From positions 2,861,001 through 2,925,000 of the forward strand of contig NZ_CP092831.1 in NCBI RefSeq assembly GCF_022531965.1: 64,000 nt of DNA, in the 5' to 3' direction. Positions 9,801 through 21,400 of the stretch are shown one piece after another (position 1 is the first letter of the stretch; every line of letters begins with the position of its first letter). A program made the position numbers and the translations under genes. Origin of the DNA: Paenibacillus peoriae. GTDB lineage: Bacteria > Bacillota > Bacilli > Paenibacillales > Paenibacillaceae. The notes beneath the pieces were generated by a model that made no database searches, was not told the origin of the DNA, and saw only the letters and a program-made list of their open reading frames with translations.

Positions 9801-12215
9801 TGCAATGCATCCGGCACAATAAGAAAACGGCAAAACATAAAGATCACTGCTAAAGATGAGTTGATTCAAATACTTGGCAATTGTACCAAAGAATACGGAA
9901 AAGAAGTATGTTATAAAACCTTCTATCAAATGGGTTTCCATTATGGTCCTTATTTCCAAGGTATAGACAAGATATGGAAAGGCGATAACGAAGCTCTTGG
10001 CAGGATTGAGATCCCTAAAATACTGGAGATTGATAGCTCTATCTACGGTCTTCACCCGGCGGTATTGGACGCCTGTTTCCAGGTTACCATTGCGGCAGTT
10101 GCACCACTTAATGAAGATGAAAATAACGAAGGCCAATCATTCCTACCTGTAGGAATAGACAGGGTGCAGCTTTATGGAAGGCCGGAGCCTGTCATGCTTT
10201 GTCATACGCAGATGGTAGATAGGAAAGATAATAATTTGAACGCCAACATCCGTCTATATAGTGAGGACGGAAATCTAATCGCCGAAATACTGGGCATAAG
10301 AACTAAGGAACTTGGAAATAGTGGAGGGTCTGATGCTGGAAGAGTTAAGGATTATCTTTATGAGATAAACTGGGAGCTTCTAAAAAGTGAAGAAGTTGAT
10401 ACCCGCACAGCTGCTGCTAACTCTGGAGCATGGCTTATTTTTGTGGATCATAAAGCAGCAGGAAAAGAACTGGCAAATCTCCTTGAAAAAAGGGGAGAAG
10501 AATGCTTTATGGTATATCCTGGTGAGAATTTTGGTTGGCAGTATGAAGAGCGTGAGATATATATAAACCCTCGAAGCATTGAGGATCTTAGAGCGTTGTT
10601 TGATGAATTCTCAAAAATTAAAACGAAGCTAACAGGTATTGTATATATGTGGAGCCTCAATATCCTTGAGATCCAGGAAGTTAGCAATACAGCTATAGAA
10701 AAAGCTTGTTTTGAAAACCTGTTTGTATTAAAACACCTGGTACAAGCAACCACAAATCTGGGATTAAATTTTAAGCTGTGGGTTATTACAAGAGGAGCCC
10801 AAATGATCAACAGGGCTACTCCAAATTCTGCATTCTTACAGTCGTTGGTATGGGGCCTTGGCACCGTCATAGGTTACCATGAGTTGCCTTCAAATTGGGG
10901 AGGCCTTGTAGACCTTGACATAGAGGCCAATGCGGGTGAAATGGAAATGCTGTTAAAAGAAGTCTTAGGTAATGGAGAGAACCAAATTGCTTTCCGTAAT
11001 GGGAATAGACTTGCAGCAAGAATCGATAAACTGCGGATTGATATGCAGCATCAAGTACCCGTACATCTTCGCCCCGATGGAAGTTATGTTATTACAGGTG
11101 CTTTTGGTGGCATAGGTATGATTACAGCCCAGTGGATGGTTGCCAAGGGAGCAAGACATCTGGTACTGCTTGGACGCGGAGAATTTCCAAAACGTTCTGA
11201 ATGGAACAATGTAGAGCCAGGCAGCAGCCTTGCAGAGAGGATTGAGTTTGTTCGTAAGCTGGAGTCCCAGGGGGCAACAGTATATATTGGATCAGTGGAT
11301 GTAACTGATGAGGAAAAGCTTGCTGGATTTTTTAAAGATTTTGATAAGGAAGAAAGGCCTCCTATTCGAGGTGTTGTACATTCTGCTGGTATTACGGATG
11401 ATCAATTTCTTGAGGTTAGTAAAGATGAGACTTTTTATAGGGTCCTTTCGCCTAAGGTAAATGGTGCATGGAACCTTCACCGTATGACAGAGGGACGGCC
11501 TATTGACTTCTTTATTTTATTTTCTTCAGTTGCTTCTGTATTTGGTTCACCAGGCCAGGGAGCATATGCAACTGGGAATGCCTTTTTGGACTCACTTGCA
11601 CATTACCGTTTATCGAGAGGACTTCCTGCACTGAGTATCAATTGGGGACCATGGTCAGAGGTTGGAATGGCTGCAAGGTTTATGGAACGTGATCCGGAGT
11701 ATTATATACAAAAATCCATAGAATCTGTAACGGTAGAAAAGGGAATTAGGGCTATGGAGCACCTTGTTGGAGAAGCTGTTGCACAGTCTGTGGTTCTACC
11801 TATACTCTCGTGGCAAACGTTTTGGGAAAAATGGTTCTCACCCATGAGTTCTCCACATGTGCTTAAAACTCTTTTGCAAGATGAGTCAGGACAACAAGAG
11901 AATATAAATAAATCAAAGGTGGATGTTGATATCCTGGAGGATATTATTTCATCTCCAATACAGAGCAGGCAGAATATCGTTGAAATGCATATTAAAACAA
12001 TAGTAGCGAAGGTTTTGCGTTATAATCCTGAGGATCTAAGTACCAAACAACCACTAACTGTTTTTGGGATGGATTCATTAATGGCCACCGAAATAAAAAA
12101 CAGGATGGAGGTTGCCTTTAAAACACCTGTTTCCATAGTAGAACTTCTTAAGGGTTCCAGCATATACGATCTTTCCGAGCAAATGATATCAAAGCTATAC
12201 GAATCGGGAAAGATT
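6798..12215 (+). other. PKS module: KS-AT-DH-KR-ACP, no loading module
   Basis: The protein begins directly with an active-looking KS, so its acyl starter must be delivered by another enzyme; no CoA ligase or loading ACP is in the window. The AT substrate-loop motif reads V-A-Y-H-S, closer to malonyl-type HAFHS than to methylmalonyl YASHS, so I favour malonyl-CoA. KR plus DH without ER predicts one round of extension to an alpha,beta-unsaturated (or, if DH is skipped, beta-hydroxy) acyl group, which the following C domain joins to X1. Confidence 0.8.
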
Positions 12216-15200
12216 TCAGAACAGGGTTCCCTAAATATGGGTAAGGCTGAGCTTGAAAGAATACCTAAAGTTTCTGAAAAAGAGTACTATGAAACCTCAT
12301 CTGCACAAAAGATGATGTATATCATTAATAATCTTGAGGGTAACAACATTGGGTATAACATACCTGTGGGAATTTTATTTGAAGGTGGGATTGAAAGGGT
12401 TGCCCTTGGGGAAGCATTAAAAACATTGATACAAAGGCATGAAGCATTTAGGACATCCTTTGAGATGATTGATGGGGAGCTTGTGCAAAGGATACAAGAT
12501 GAAGTTGATTTTACTATAGAATATTTTGAGTCTGAGGAAGACGGAGTAGAGAAAATAATCGATGAATTTGTAAGACCGTTCGATTTAAGCAAAGCACCCT
12601 TAATAAGAGTAGGTCTTATAGAAATCCATGCTAGCAGGCAAATACTTTTGCTTGATGTACATCATATAGTCTCGGATGGAACTTCAATAATCAGGACTTT
12701 TGATGAAATAGTTTCTATATTAAGTGGTGAAAGCCTTCCGGCAATGGAGGTGCAATATAAGGATTTTGCCCAGTGGCAGAATGGCTTGTTTAGCACTGAG
12801 GTTTACAAAAAGCAGGAAGAATACTGGCTTAATAGGTTCAAGGGTGAAATTCCTATCCTTGATATGCCTACAGATTATCCTAGGCCTGTCCTTCAAAGCT
12901 TTGAAGGAAATAGGTTGCTATTTGATTTAGACAGTCATTTGATGGATAAATTAAATGTACTTTCCTCCCAAACAGGAGCCACCGTGTATATGATACTTCT
13001 TGCGGCATTAAATACACTAATGTATAAATACTCAGGACAGGAAGACATAATTATTGGTACTCCTATAGCGGCAAGAACTCATTTTGATACTGAAAGAATA
13101 CTGGGGATGTTTATAAATACCCTGGCATTAAGGAATTTCCCAGAGGGAAATAAGGCCTTTACTGAGTTCTTGGAAGAAGTAAAAGAAAGCTCCTTAGAAG
13201 CATATGAAAATCAGGAATACAGGTTTGATCAGTTTGTGACAAAACTTAACGTAAAGAGAGATTCAAGCAGAAATCCTTTATTTACTGTTATGTTTAATAT
13301 TGTTCCTTCTGATGAGCATATTATGGAACATCGTGGTGAATTAAAGTATTCCAAATATCCGGTTGAAAGTAAAACATCAAAATTTGACCTAACATTCCAG
13401 TTGATACCAGATGGTCATAATATAATATTATGGATGGAATATGCTACACGTCTGTTTAAGAAGGAGACGGTAGAAAGGCTTGTTCAGCATTACTTTAATA
13501 TCCTTGAAGAGATAACCTCAAACCCTGAAAAAAAACTATCAGAAATCAATATGTTATCCCAAGAAGAAAAGGAGCGAATAATATACGGCTTTAACGATAC
13601 GAAGGTTGAATTTGAACATCACCTGACGGTACACCACCTGTTTGAGCAGCAGACGAAAGTACGTCCAGACAATATAGCAGTAGCGTATGAAGGCCGTAGA
13701 TTTACATATGGCCAGATCAACCAAAGGGCAAACAGGATAGCAAGGTACATGCTAAAGGCTGGCACTGGTAGAGAAGAAGCCGTAGTTGTCATGCTGGAGA
13801 GGGGACCCTTATTTGTAGAATCGGTACTTGGTATATGGAAAGCAGGGGGGGCTTACATACCTGTAAATCCAAAATACCCTACACAAAGGGTGCTTGATAT
13901 ATTTAAGGAATCTAAAGCTGCCTATGTGTTGACCTTATCAGATTATGTGACCCAGCAGCTTAGTGAGAACTATAAAGGCCGAATTATATACCTTGACCAG
14001 TGTGAAAAAGAGATTGAGGCTGAAAGTGGCGAAAACCTAGATCTAGATATAGACATAAATAGTTTGGCCTATGTTATATATACATCTGGTTCAACTGGTG
14101 TACCAAAGGGAGCTATGATAGAGCATCTTGGCATGATAAACCACATCCATGCGGAAATAAAGGAACTTTGTATAACTAACATCAGCATAATATCCCAGAA
14201 CTCGCCTCAATACTTTGATGTATCTGTATGGCAGTTCTTTGCAGCCCTAACCATAGGAGCTCAAATTATCATCTATCCAGATGAAATAGTAAAGGATGTT
14301 GCAAGGTTTACGAATCGGATCATAGAAGATGGCATAACGGTCCTTGAGGTGGTACCTTCATACCTTGCTTTAATGCTTGAGTATGTGGAAAATACAGGGA
14401 ATAAACTGGAAAAACTTCATTACTTGCTGATAACGGGAGAAACCGTAAAATCCGGCATAGTAAGGAAATGGTTTGACCTATGTCCAAATACTAAAGTAGT
14501 TAATGCCTACGGACCTGCAGAGGCAGCGGACGATATTACTCTATATACTATGGAAGCTGCTCATGAAGGAGAGAACATTCCTGTAGGCAAGCCTATACAA
14601 AATATGAATCTATATATAACAGATAAAAACATGAACCTGTGCCCTATCGGAGTAAAAGGAGAGATCTGCGTCTCTGGAACAGGTGTAGGAAGGGGTTATT
14701 TAAATGACCCTGAAAAAACAGCCCATGTATTCCTTGAAGATCCTTTCAGAGAAGAAAAGGGGATAAGGCTGTACAAAACAGGAGACCTGGGAAGATGGCT
14801 GCCTGACGGGAATATCGAATTCCTGGGCAGAATAGACCATCAGGTTAAGATCCGCGGATACCGAATAGAGCTTGGAGAAATAGAAGCTCAGCTTCTAAAA
14901 CATTCTTCAATAAAAGAAGTTGTGGCAGCAACAAGGGAAGACCCCCAAGGGAACAAGTACATCTGTGCATATATAGTTGGAGAAAGTGAATTGACAATAC
15001 CGGAATTAAGGGAGTATCTCTCCAAAGATCTGCCAGACTACATGATCCCTTCATATTTTGTACAGTTGGAAAAACTGCCTTTATCAGCGAATGGCAAGGT
15101 AGATAGAAATGCCCTGCCTGCCCCTGATGGAAATATTAATACAGGGGTAGACTATGCTGCACCATTCGGTGAAATTGAGGAGAAGCTTGTACTGATATGG

Positions 15201-15437
15201 AGCCAAATCCTTGGAGTCCAGAAGATTGGAGTAAATGATAACTTCTTTGAATTAGGAGGAGACTCATTAAAGGCAACCAATCTTGTATCAAGGGTTCATA
15301 AAGAATTTGACATAGAATTTGCATTAAAAGAAGTGTTTATGGGTCCTACAATTTCGGCAATAGCAAAAAGTATTAAAAATAGACTTAACGATACAGTGGA
15401 AATCGAAGAAATTTTAAGCATGATTGAAAATCTATAA
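6798..15437 (+). CDS. Hybrid PKS-NRPS: KS-AT-DH-KR-ACP-C-A-PCP
   Basis: A 2879-aa megasynthase that starts the assembly line. Domains by residue: KS 1-430 (Cys175 in D-T-A-C-S-G-S, His310, His350), AT about 530-820 (Ser626 in G-H-S-V-G-E), DH about 895-1175 (His925 in H-x3-G-x4-P, Asp1091 in L-D-A-C-F-Q), KR with its structural half from about 1195 and the catalytic half 1425-1650 (G-A-F-G-G-I-G; Tyr1590), ACP about 1735-1805 (Ser1760 in G-M-D-S-L), C about 1830-2255 (HHIVSDG 1955-1961), A about 2265-2775, PCP about 2785-2860 (Ser2823). All catalytic residues are present. No enoyl reductase or methyltransferase is seen. The start is ATG 6798 behind GGAGG, inside the end of the aminotransferase gene. 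The short acidic C-terminus (E-I-E-E-I-L-S-M-I) could dock with the basic helix at the start of the next enzyme. Confidence 0.95.
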   Translation: MDKIAIIGIGCRLPGGIRGPEEFWEALTAGKDMTSDLPEGRWDLEKFYDPDKSKPGKHYTCHGGFLDKIDEFDPLFFGISPREAAFLDPQQRLMLETSWEAMEDGGLDPAKLAGTNTGVFVAGFTLDYQAIQFKNESVESLDTHSATGMMMTMLSNRISYIYDFRGPSLSVDTACSGSLVATHLACGSLLNNECNLAIAGGVSVIATPEYTIAESKGGFLSPDGRCKTFDSSANGYARGEGAGVVVLKRLSDAIEDGDRIYAVISGSGVNQDGHTDGITVPNGQAQENLMKEVYKKAGISPSDITYIEAHGTGTPVGDPIEANAIARVVSTDRPKDKKCIVGSVKTNIAHLEAAAGVAALIKASLIIKHKQIPPHLHFKNPNPKIPFDDLCIRIPQTLEPLPQPALVGINSFGFGGTNAHILLEEATDLQKQGTPEVNVNTGWPYMIPISARSEKALKNYAQKYVDFINGSGESISLYDIGSMMSKKRTHHDYRLAVSASSKEELAGNLEAYIKGQARQGMSAGNVEAGKYNKAVFVYTGMGPIWWAMGRQLLEKDPVFRNMIEKCDKLTRQYAGWSLLEELLADEENSRLDQPQFAQPANFAVQVGLTEVWKSLGIIPHAVVGHSVGEVASTYVAGIYSLEDAMLVSIHRSRAQQKAVNKGTMLAVGLPEKEVVALLDENIKGVSMAAINSPNSVTLSGDPDALEQIQKQLQDKGVFARLLKVNVAYHSYQMEPYEQELLEALKGIKSQPAGIPIYSTVTGKMLTGTECDGHYWYKNVREPVRFEAAMYEMISLNYNLFIEVGPHPVLAASISDCLSAKNVEGKKLFSIKRNENEQVSILENLGNLYALGYPIDWNKIYRYQGEFVSLPLYPWQWDKYWMETQESSEFRQGKNKHKFLGRRLKTSSPIWEIELNTTYMTYLSDHKIQGIEVFPGAGYVELGMACARSYFGEGFYTVEDIKFENALFLNQGVSPVVQVVLDPKTAKFEISSRIPGQDKTWTCNASGTIRKRQNIKITAKDELIQILGNCTKEYGKEVCYKTFYQMGFHYGPYFQGIDKIWKGDNEALGRIEIPKILEIDSSIYGLHPAVLDACFQVTIAAVAPLNEDENNEGQSFLPVGIDRVQLYGRPEPVMLCHTQMVDRKDNNLNANIRLYSEDGNLIAEILGIRTKELGNSGGSDAGRVKDYLYEINWELLKSEEVDTRTAAANSGAWLIFVDHKAAGKELANLLEKRGEECFMVYPGENFGWQYEEREIYINPRSIEDLRALFDEFSKIKTKLTGIVYMWSLNILEIQEVSNTAIEKACFENLFVLKHLVQATTNLGLNFKLWVITRGAQMINRATPNSAFLQSLVWGLGTVIGYHELPSNWGGLVDLDIEANAGEMEMLLKEVLGNGENQIAFRNGNRLAARIDKLRIDMQHQVPVHLRPDGSYVITGAFGGIGMITAQWMVAKGARHLVLLGRGEFPKRSEWNNVEPGSSLAERIEFVRKLESQGATVYIGSVDVTDEEKLAGFFKDFDKEERPPIRGVVHSAGITDDQFLEVSKDETFYRVLSPKVNGAWNLHRMTEGRPIDFFILFSSVASVFGSPGQGAYATGNAFLDSLAHYRLSRGLPALSINWGPWSEVGMAARFMERDPEYYIQKSIESVTVEKGIRAMEHLVGEAVAQSVVLPILSWQTFWEKWFSPMSSPHVLKTLLQDESGQQENINKSKVDVDILEDIISSPIQSRQNIVEMHIKTIVAKVLRYNPEDLSTKQPLTVFGMDSLMATEIKNRMEVAFKTPVSIVELLKGSSIYDLSEQMISKLYESGKISEQGSLNMGKAELERIPKVSEKEYYETSSAQKMMYIINNLEGNNIGYNIPVGILFEGGIERVALGEALKTLIQRHEAFRTSFEMIDGELVQRIQDEVDFTIEYFESEEDGVEKIIDEFVRPFDLSKAPLIRVGLIEIHASRQILLLDVHHIVSDGTSIIRTFDEIVSILSGESLPAMEVQYKDFAQWQNGLFSTEVYKKQEEYWLNRFKGEIPILDMPTDYPRPVLQSFEGNRLLFDLDSHLMDKLNVLSSQTGATVYMILLAALNTLMYKYSGQEDIIIGTPIAARTHFDTERILGMFINTLALRNFPEGNKAFTEFLEEVKESSLEAYENQEYRFDQFVTKLNVKRDSSRNPLFTVMFNIVPSDEHIMEHRGELKYSKYPVESKTSKFDLTFQLIPDGHNIILWMEYATRLFKKETVERLVQHYFNILEEITSNPEKKLSEINMLSQEEKERIIYGFNDTKVEFEHHLTVHHLFEQQTKVRPDNIAVAYEGRRFTYGQINQRANRIARYMLKAGTGREEAVVVMLERGPLFVESVLGIWKAGGAYIPVNPKYPTQRVLDIFKESKAAYVLTLSDYVTQQLSENYKGRIIYLDQCEKEIEAESGENLDLDIDINSLAYVIYTSGSTGVPKGAMIEHLGMINHIHAEIKELCITNISIISQNSPQYFDVSVWQFFAALTIGAQIIIYPDEIVKDVARFTNRIIEDGITVLEVVPSYLALMLEYVENTGNKLEKLHYLLITGETVKSGIVRKWFDLCPNTKVVNAYGPAEAADDITLYTMEAAHEGENIPVGKPIQNMNLYITDKNMNLCPIGVKGEICVSGTGVGRGYLNDPEKTAHVFLEDPFREEKGIRLYKTGDLGRWLPDGNIEFLGRIDHQVKIRGYRIELGEIEAQLLKHSSIKEVVAATREDPQGNKYICAYIVGESELTIPELREYLSKDLPDYMIPSYFVQLEKLPLSANGKVDRNALPAPDGNINTGVDYAAPFGEIEEKLVLIWSQILGVQKIGVNDNFFELGGDSLKATNLVSRVHKEFDIEFALKEVFMGPTISAIAKSIKNRLNDTVEIEEILSMIENL
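12280..15370 (+). other. NRPS module 1 (C-A-PCP), substrate unassigned (X1)
   Basis: Specificity residues read by eye against PheA: D-V-W-E-L-T-A-D-D-K. The code fits none I know. Glu at position 278 and two Asp at 330/331 line the pocket with acid, which suggests a basic side chain such as a diamino acid; with an EctB-like gene next door, diaminobutyrate is a reasonable guess but not shown. The core motif Y-T-S-G-S-T-G-V-P-K-G is intact and the PCP reads G-G-D-S-L. Confidence 0.6.
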
Positions 15438-15479
15438 ATAGGAATTAAAAGAGATGAAATAGAGAAGAGGGACGAAGTT

Positions 15480-18400
15480 ATGGATAATTTGATGAAAAGA
15501 ATAGAATCTCTTTCTCCAGAAAAAAGAAAGCTATTTGAGACGATGCTAAAAGAAAAAGGAAAAGATGTTTCAAAATATACGCCAAATGCCTTTTCTGGAA
15601 TACCTTCTGCCAGAGAGCAGGAATTTTACCCTATGTCATCTGCCCAGAAAAGGCTGTATATACTAAACGAGCTTGAAGGAGCAGGTACTGCATATAACAT
15701 GCCAGGCGTCGTACTGCTGGAAGGAAACATTGATGCAGTACGCTTCGAACAGGCATTCAAGGAGCTAGTAAAAAGACATGAGGCTCTGCGCACATCATTT
15801 CATATGGTTGAGGGTGAACCAGTACAAAAGGTTCATGATTACGTGGATTTCAGTATTACGTACCTGGAACTGGATGAAGAAAAAGCAGCAGAAATAGTCA
15901 AAGAATTCATAACGCCCTTTGATCTTAGCCAAGTTCCATTACTGAGAGTAGGACTTGTAAAAACGAACGAAGACAGGCGTGTTATGATGTTTGACATGCA
16001 CCACATAGTATCAGATGGTATATCAGTCAATATACTTATGAGTGAGTTTTTGGATTTGTACCAAGGGAAGACCCTTTTGCCACTACGGATACAGTACAAG
16101 GATTTTTCTGTATGGCAGAAGGAGATGTTTGCCGGAGACTCAATAAAGAAGCAGGAAGAATACTGGCTCCAGACATTTAAGGGTGATATACCGGTACTGG
16201 ATATGCCTACTGACTATCCAAGACCGGCGGTACAAAGTTTTGAAGGAGATGCTGTAAGCTTTGAAAAAAAACCTGAACTTTCAGTCAAACTAAATAAGCT
16301 TGCAACAGATAATGGAGCTACCTTATACATGGTACTGATGGCTGCATATAACGTACTCCTGTCCAGATACACTGGACAGGAAGACATCATAGTTGGAAGT
16401 CCTGTAGCCGGAAGGCCCCATGCTGACCTGCAGGGTATCATTGGTATGTTTATAAATACCTTGGCCATAAGGAACTATCCTGAGGGAGAAAAGACCTTCG
16501 TCCAATTCTTGCAGGAAGTAAGGGAAAATGCGTTTTTGGCTTTTGAAAATCAGAACTACCAGTTTGAAGAACTTGTAGAAAAACTTAATCTCATGAGGGA
16601 CATGAGCAGGAATCCTCTTTTTGACACTATGTTTGCACTGCGCACTTCAAACAAGACAGAATTTGCAGCATCGGGTATAAACTTCAAACAATACAACAAC
16701 TGGCTGGAAGGCAGAAAGGCAAAATTTGACCTTATGCTTGAAGTGGTAGAGGGTCCAGAAGGTATAACATTTAACCTTGAATATTGTACCAGGCTGTTTA
16801 AGAAGGAGACAATAAAAAGGTTTGGAACCCATTACATTTCCGTTCTTGAAGAGATAACGGCATGCCCTGAAAAAAGGTTGTGGGAAATTGATGTACTGTT
16901 ACAGGAAGAAAAACAGCAAATCCTATATACCTTTAACGCTACAGAGGCACAGTATCCTAAAAACAAGACTATCCATCAGCTTTTTGAAGAGCAGGCAGAG
17001 AAGAACCCTGATCATGTAGCTGTGGTATTTGAGGGTAAAAAGCTTACATATAGTGAACTCAATAAAAAATCAAATGGGTTGGCCCATGTATTAAGGGCTA
17101 AAGGAGTCAAACCGGACAGTATCGTAGGTATTCTGGCAGAACGCTCACTTGAGATGATAGTAGCAATCCTAGGGGTATTAAAAGCAGGAGGGGCATATCT
17201 TCCCATAGATCCAGATTATCCTGAGGAAAGAATAAGTCATATGCTGGAAGACAGCCGGGCAGTGATCCTGTTGACCCAATCACATTTTATAGACAAATAT
17301 ACATCAATAGGTACAGTAATAAATTTAGAAGATGAGCAGGAATATTCAGATGAACAATATAACTTATCGGAGGTAAATAAACCTTCCGATCTAGCTTACT
17401 TAATATATACCTCAGGCTCTACAGGTAAACCCAAAGGGGCAATGATAGAGCATAGAAACATAGTAAGGCTGTTATTTAACAGTAAAATGCAGTTTGATTT
17501 TAACGAAAATGATGTATGGACTATGTTTCATTCTATGAGTTTCGATTTTTCCGTATGGGAGATGTACGGGGCGTTGTTATATGGGGGCAGATTGGTGGTA
17601 GTTCCTAAAATGACAGCACGCAGCAATGTAGAGTATCTGAGACTTCTAAGGAATGAGAAGGTGACCGTATTAAATCAGACACCTTCAGCCTTCTATAATA
17701 TAGCCAATGAAGAAGTATCATATGAAGAAAAAGAACTTAAGATAAGATATGTCATATTCGGAGGGGAAGCATTAAAGCCTGCATTGTTGAAGGAATGGAG
17801 AAAGAAGTACCCGCAGACTAGACTCATCAATATGTATGGAATAACCGAGACAACAGTGCATGTCACATATAAAGAGATAGAAGAGGAAGAAATTAGATCT
17901 AATGTGAGCAGCATAGGAAGGCCTATACCAACCCTTACAACATATGTAATGGATAAGAACATGAAAGTTGTTCCCATTGGAGTAGCCGGAGAGCTTTGTG
18001 TAGGAGGAGACGGAGTTTGCAGAGGATATCTTGGAAGACCGGAGCTTACAAAGGAAAAGTTCGTTCAAAATCCGTACAAGCCGGAAGAGAGGTTATATAG
18101 ATCTGGAGACCTGGTCCGGTTATTATCTGATGGAGAAATGGAATACCTGGGTAGAATAGACCACCAGGTAAAGATAAGAGGCTTTAGGATAGAGCTTGGT
18201 GAAATAGAAGCACAACTGCTAAAGCATCCTTCAATTGAGGAATCTTTGGTGATTGCAAAGGAAGACCATCAGGGCAGTAAATACCTGTGTGCATATATAG
18301 CGGGAGAAAATGAGCTGACAATATCAGAACTAAGGGAGCATCTCTTAAAAGAACTGCCCGAATACATGGTACCATCATACTTTGTGCAGCTTGAAAAAAT

Positions 18401-21400
18401 GCCATTGACAGCTAATGGCAAGATAGACAGGAAGGCATTGCCTGAACCCGAAGGTAATATAAATACGGGAATAGAGTATGAAGCGCCTATAGGCGAATTT
18501 GAAGAGAAGCTTGCACTGATTTGGCAAGACATCCTTGGAATTAAGAAGATAGGAAGAAATGACAACTTCTTTATGTTAGGTGGACACTCTTTAAAGGCTA
18601 CAAGCCTTGTAGCGAGAATTCACAAAGAGTTCAATATAGACATGCCTCTTAAGGAAATATTTAAGGCTCCAATTATAGCGGAAATAGCAAGGTATATGAA
18701 GGAAGCAAAGGAGAGTATATATCAATCCATCCAAACTGCTAAAGAGATGGAATACTACCCTATGTCATCAGCCCAAAGAAGGCTGTATATATTAAATCAG
18801 TTTGAAGGAGCAGGGACAGCATACAATATGCCAGGCAGCTTGCTGGTTGAAGGCAGTATTGATCTGGAGCTTTTTCAGAAGACCTTCCAACAGCTTATAA
18901 ATAGGCATGAGACCCTTCGAACATCTTTCCATTTCATAGAGGGTGAACCCGTCCAGAAGATCAATGATCCTGTGGGTTTTAGTGTAGTGTATCTAGAATC
19001 TGACGAAGAAAAAGTGGGGGAAATCGTAAAAGAATTTATAAAGCCGTTTGATCTTGGAATTGCTCCGCTGCTAAGAGTAGGCCTTGTGAAAACGGGAAAA
19101 GACAAGCATGTCATGATGTTTGACATGCACCATATCATATCTGACGGTACGTCCATGGATATACTGGTACATGAGTTCATGGATATGTATGGAGGAAATA
19201 ACCCTTCTTCCCTCCGTATACAGTACAAGGACTATTCTGTTTGGCAGAAGGAACTATTTGCTGGGGACAAAATAAAGAAGCAGGAGGAATACTGGCTCCA
19301 GGAATTTAATGGAGAAATTCCTGTGCTGAATATGCCAGTAGATTACCAAAGGCCTGCGGTTCAAAGCTTTGACGGAGGTTTTATCCGTTTTGAAGCAGGC
19401 AGTGAGCTTACGGGAAAACTTATTAAGCTTGCAAGGGATAATGGGGCTACTCTTTACATGACATTGCTTGCTTCATACAACATACTGCTGTCTAAGTATA
19501 CGGGGCAGGAAGATATTATAGTGGGAAGCCCTATAGCTGGAAGACCTCATACAGATTTACAAGACATAATAGGTATGTTTGTAAATACTTTAGCCATGAG
19601 GAACTATCCCCAGGGAGAAAAGACCTTTGCTGAGTTTCTAAAGGAAGTAAGGGAAAACTCTATAAGGGCTTATGAAAATCAGGACTACCAGTTTGAAGAA
19701 CTGGTGGAAAAGCTTAATGTAAAGAGGGATATGAGCAGGAATCCTCTTTTTGATACTATGTTTGTATTGCAAAATACCGGCTCATCAGAATTGAAGATAG
19801 ATAGGCTTAAGTTTATACCCTATACAAATGAATTTAGAATATCCAAATTTGACTTGACATTAAATGCTCGGGAAACCCAGGAAGGTATTGCATTTGATTT
19901 GGAATATGCCACAAGGCTGTTCAAGAAAGAGACTGTAGAAAGGTTTGCAGCCCATTACCTTAATGTTCTGGAAGAGATAACGGTTTATCCTGGAAAAAGG
20001 TTGTCAGAAATTGATATGCTTTCACAGGAAGAAAAGCAGAAAATACTATATGACTTTAACGATACAAAGGTCCGGTATCCTAAGGATAAGACTATACATC
20101 AACTGTTTGAAGAGCAGGTAGAAAAGACACCCAATAATATTGCTGTAGTGTTTGAAGATAAACAGCTGACTTATAGGGAGCTAAACGAAAAGGCAAACCA
20201 ACTGGCCAGAAAATTAAGAGAAAAGGGAATAAAACCTGATAGTGTAGTGGGAATTATGGTAGAACGTTCCCCGGAAATGATCATAGGGATCATGGCTGTC
20301 CTAAAAGCTGGGGGGGCTTATTTACCCATAGCTCCTGAATACCCTGAAGACAGGATCCAGTTTATGCTTGATGACAGTGGCAGCCAAATTATTCTGATAC
20401 AGGATAAATTTATAAATGCTAAAGGTAGTTACAGAAATGCTGAATTTATTAGCATAGAAAATCAGGAACTATTTACTGGGGATGTATCAAATCCAAAGTT
20501 AATTAGTAAACCTGAAAACTTGGCTTATGTAATATATACATCCGGTTCTACCGGCAAACCCAAAGGGGTAATGATAGAGAACTACTCCGTAATCAACCGG
20601 ATCAACTGGATGCAGAAGCAATACCCGATAGCTGAAGGTGATGTGATCCTGCAGAAAACTCCCTATACCTTTGACGTATCGGTATGGGAATTATTGTGGT
20701 GGAGCTTTACTGGGGCCAAAGTCTGCCTGCTGATACCGGGAGGAGAAAAAAATCCGGAAGAAATCGTGAAGGCAATCGAAAAAAATAAAGTTACCACAAT
20801 GCACTTTGTACCATCCATGTTGAGTGTATTTTTAGAGTATGTAGAGGAAAAGGGGATAATAGAGGAAATAGCAAGCTTAAAGCAGGTATTTGCCAGTGGA
20901 GAAGCACTGAACCTGAAGCAAGTAGAAAAGTTCAACAAGCTGCTGTACAAAGAAAAAGGAACAAGCCTGCATAACCTGTACGGACCAACAGAAGCAACAG
21001 TAGATGTATCCTACTTTGGCTGCTCTACGGAAGAAGAATTGGAGCTTGTACCTATAGGAAAGCCCATAGATAACATTAAGTTGTATGTTGTCAGTAAGGA
21101 AAAGGGCCTGCAGCCGATAGGAGTAGCGGGAGAACTATGCATAGCAGGGGATGGACTGGCAAGAGGGTACTTGAACAGACCGGAACTTACAGAAGAAAAA
21201 TTCGCAGCAAACCCATTCGCACCGGGTGAAAGGATGTACAGGACAGGTGACCTGGCAAGGTGGCTGCCTGACGGCAACCTAGAATATCTGGGCAGGATCG
21301 ACCATCAGGTAAAGATAAGAGGCTACAGGATAGAACTGGGTGAAATAGAGAACCGGTTATTAAAGCATGAAGCAATAAAAGAAGCGGTGGTATTGGACAA

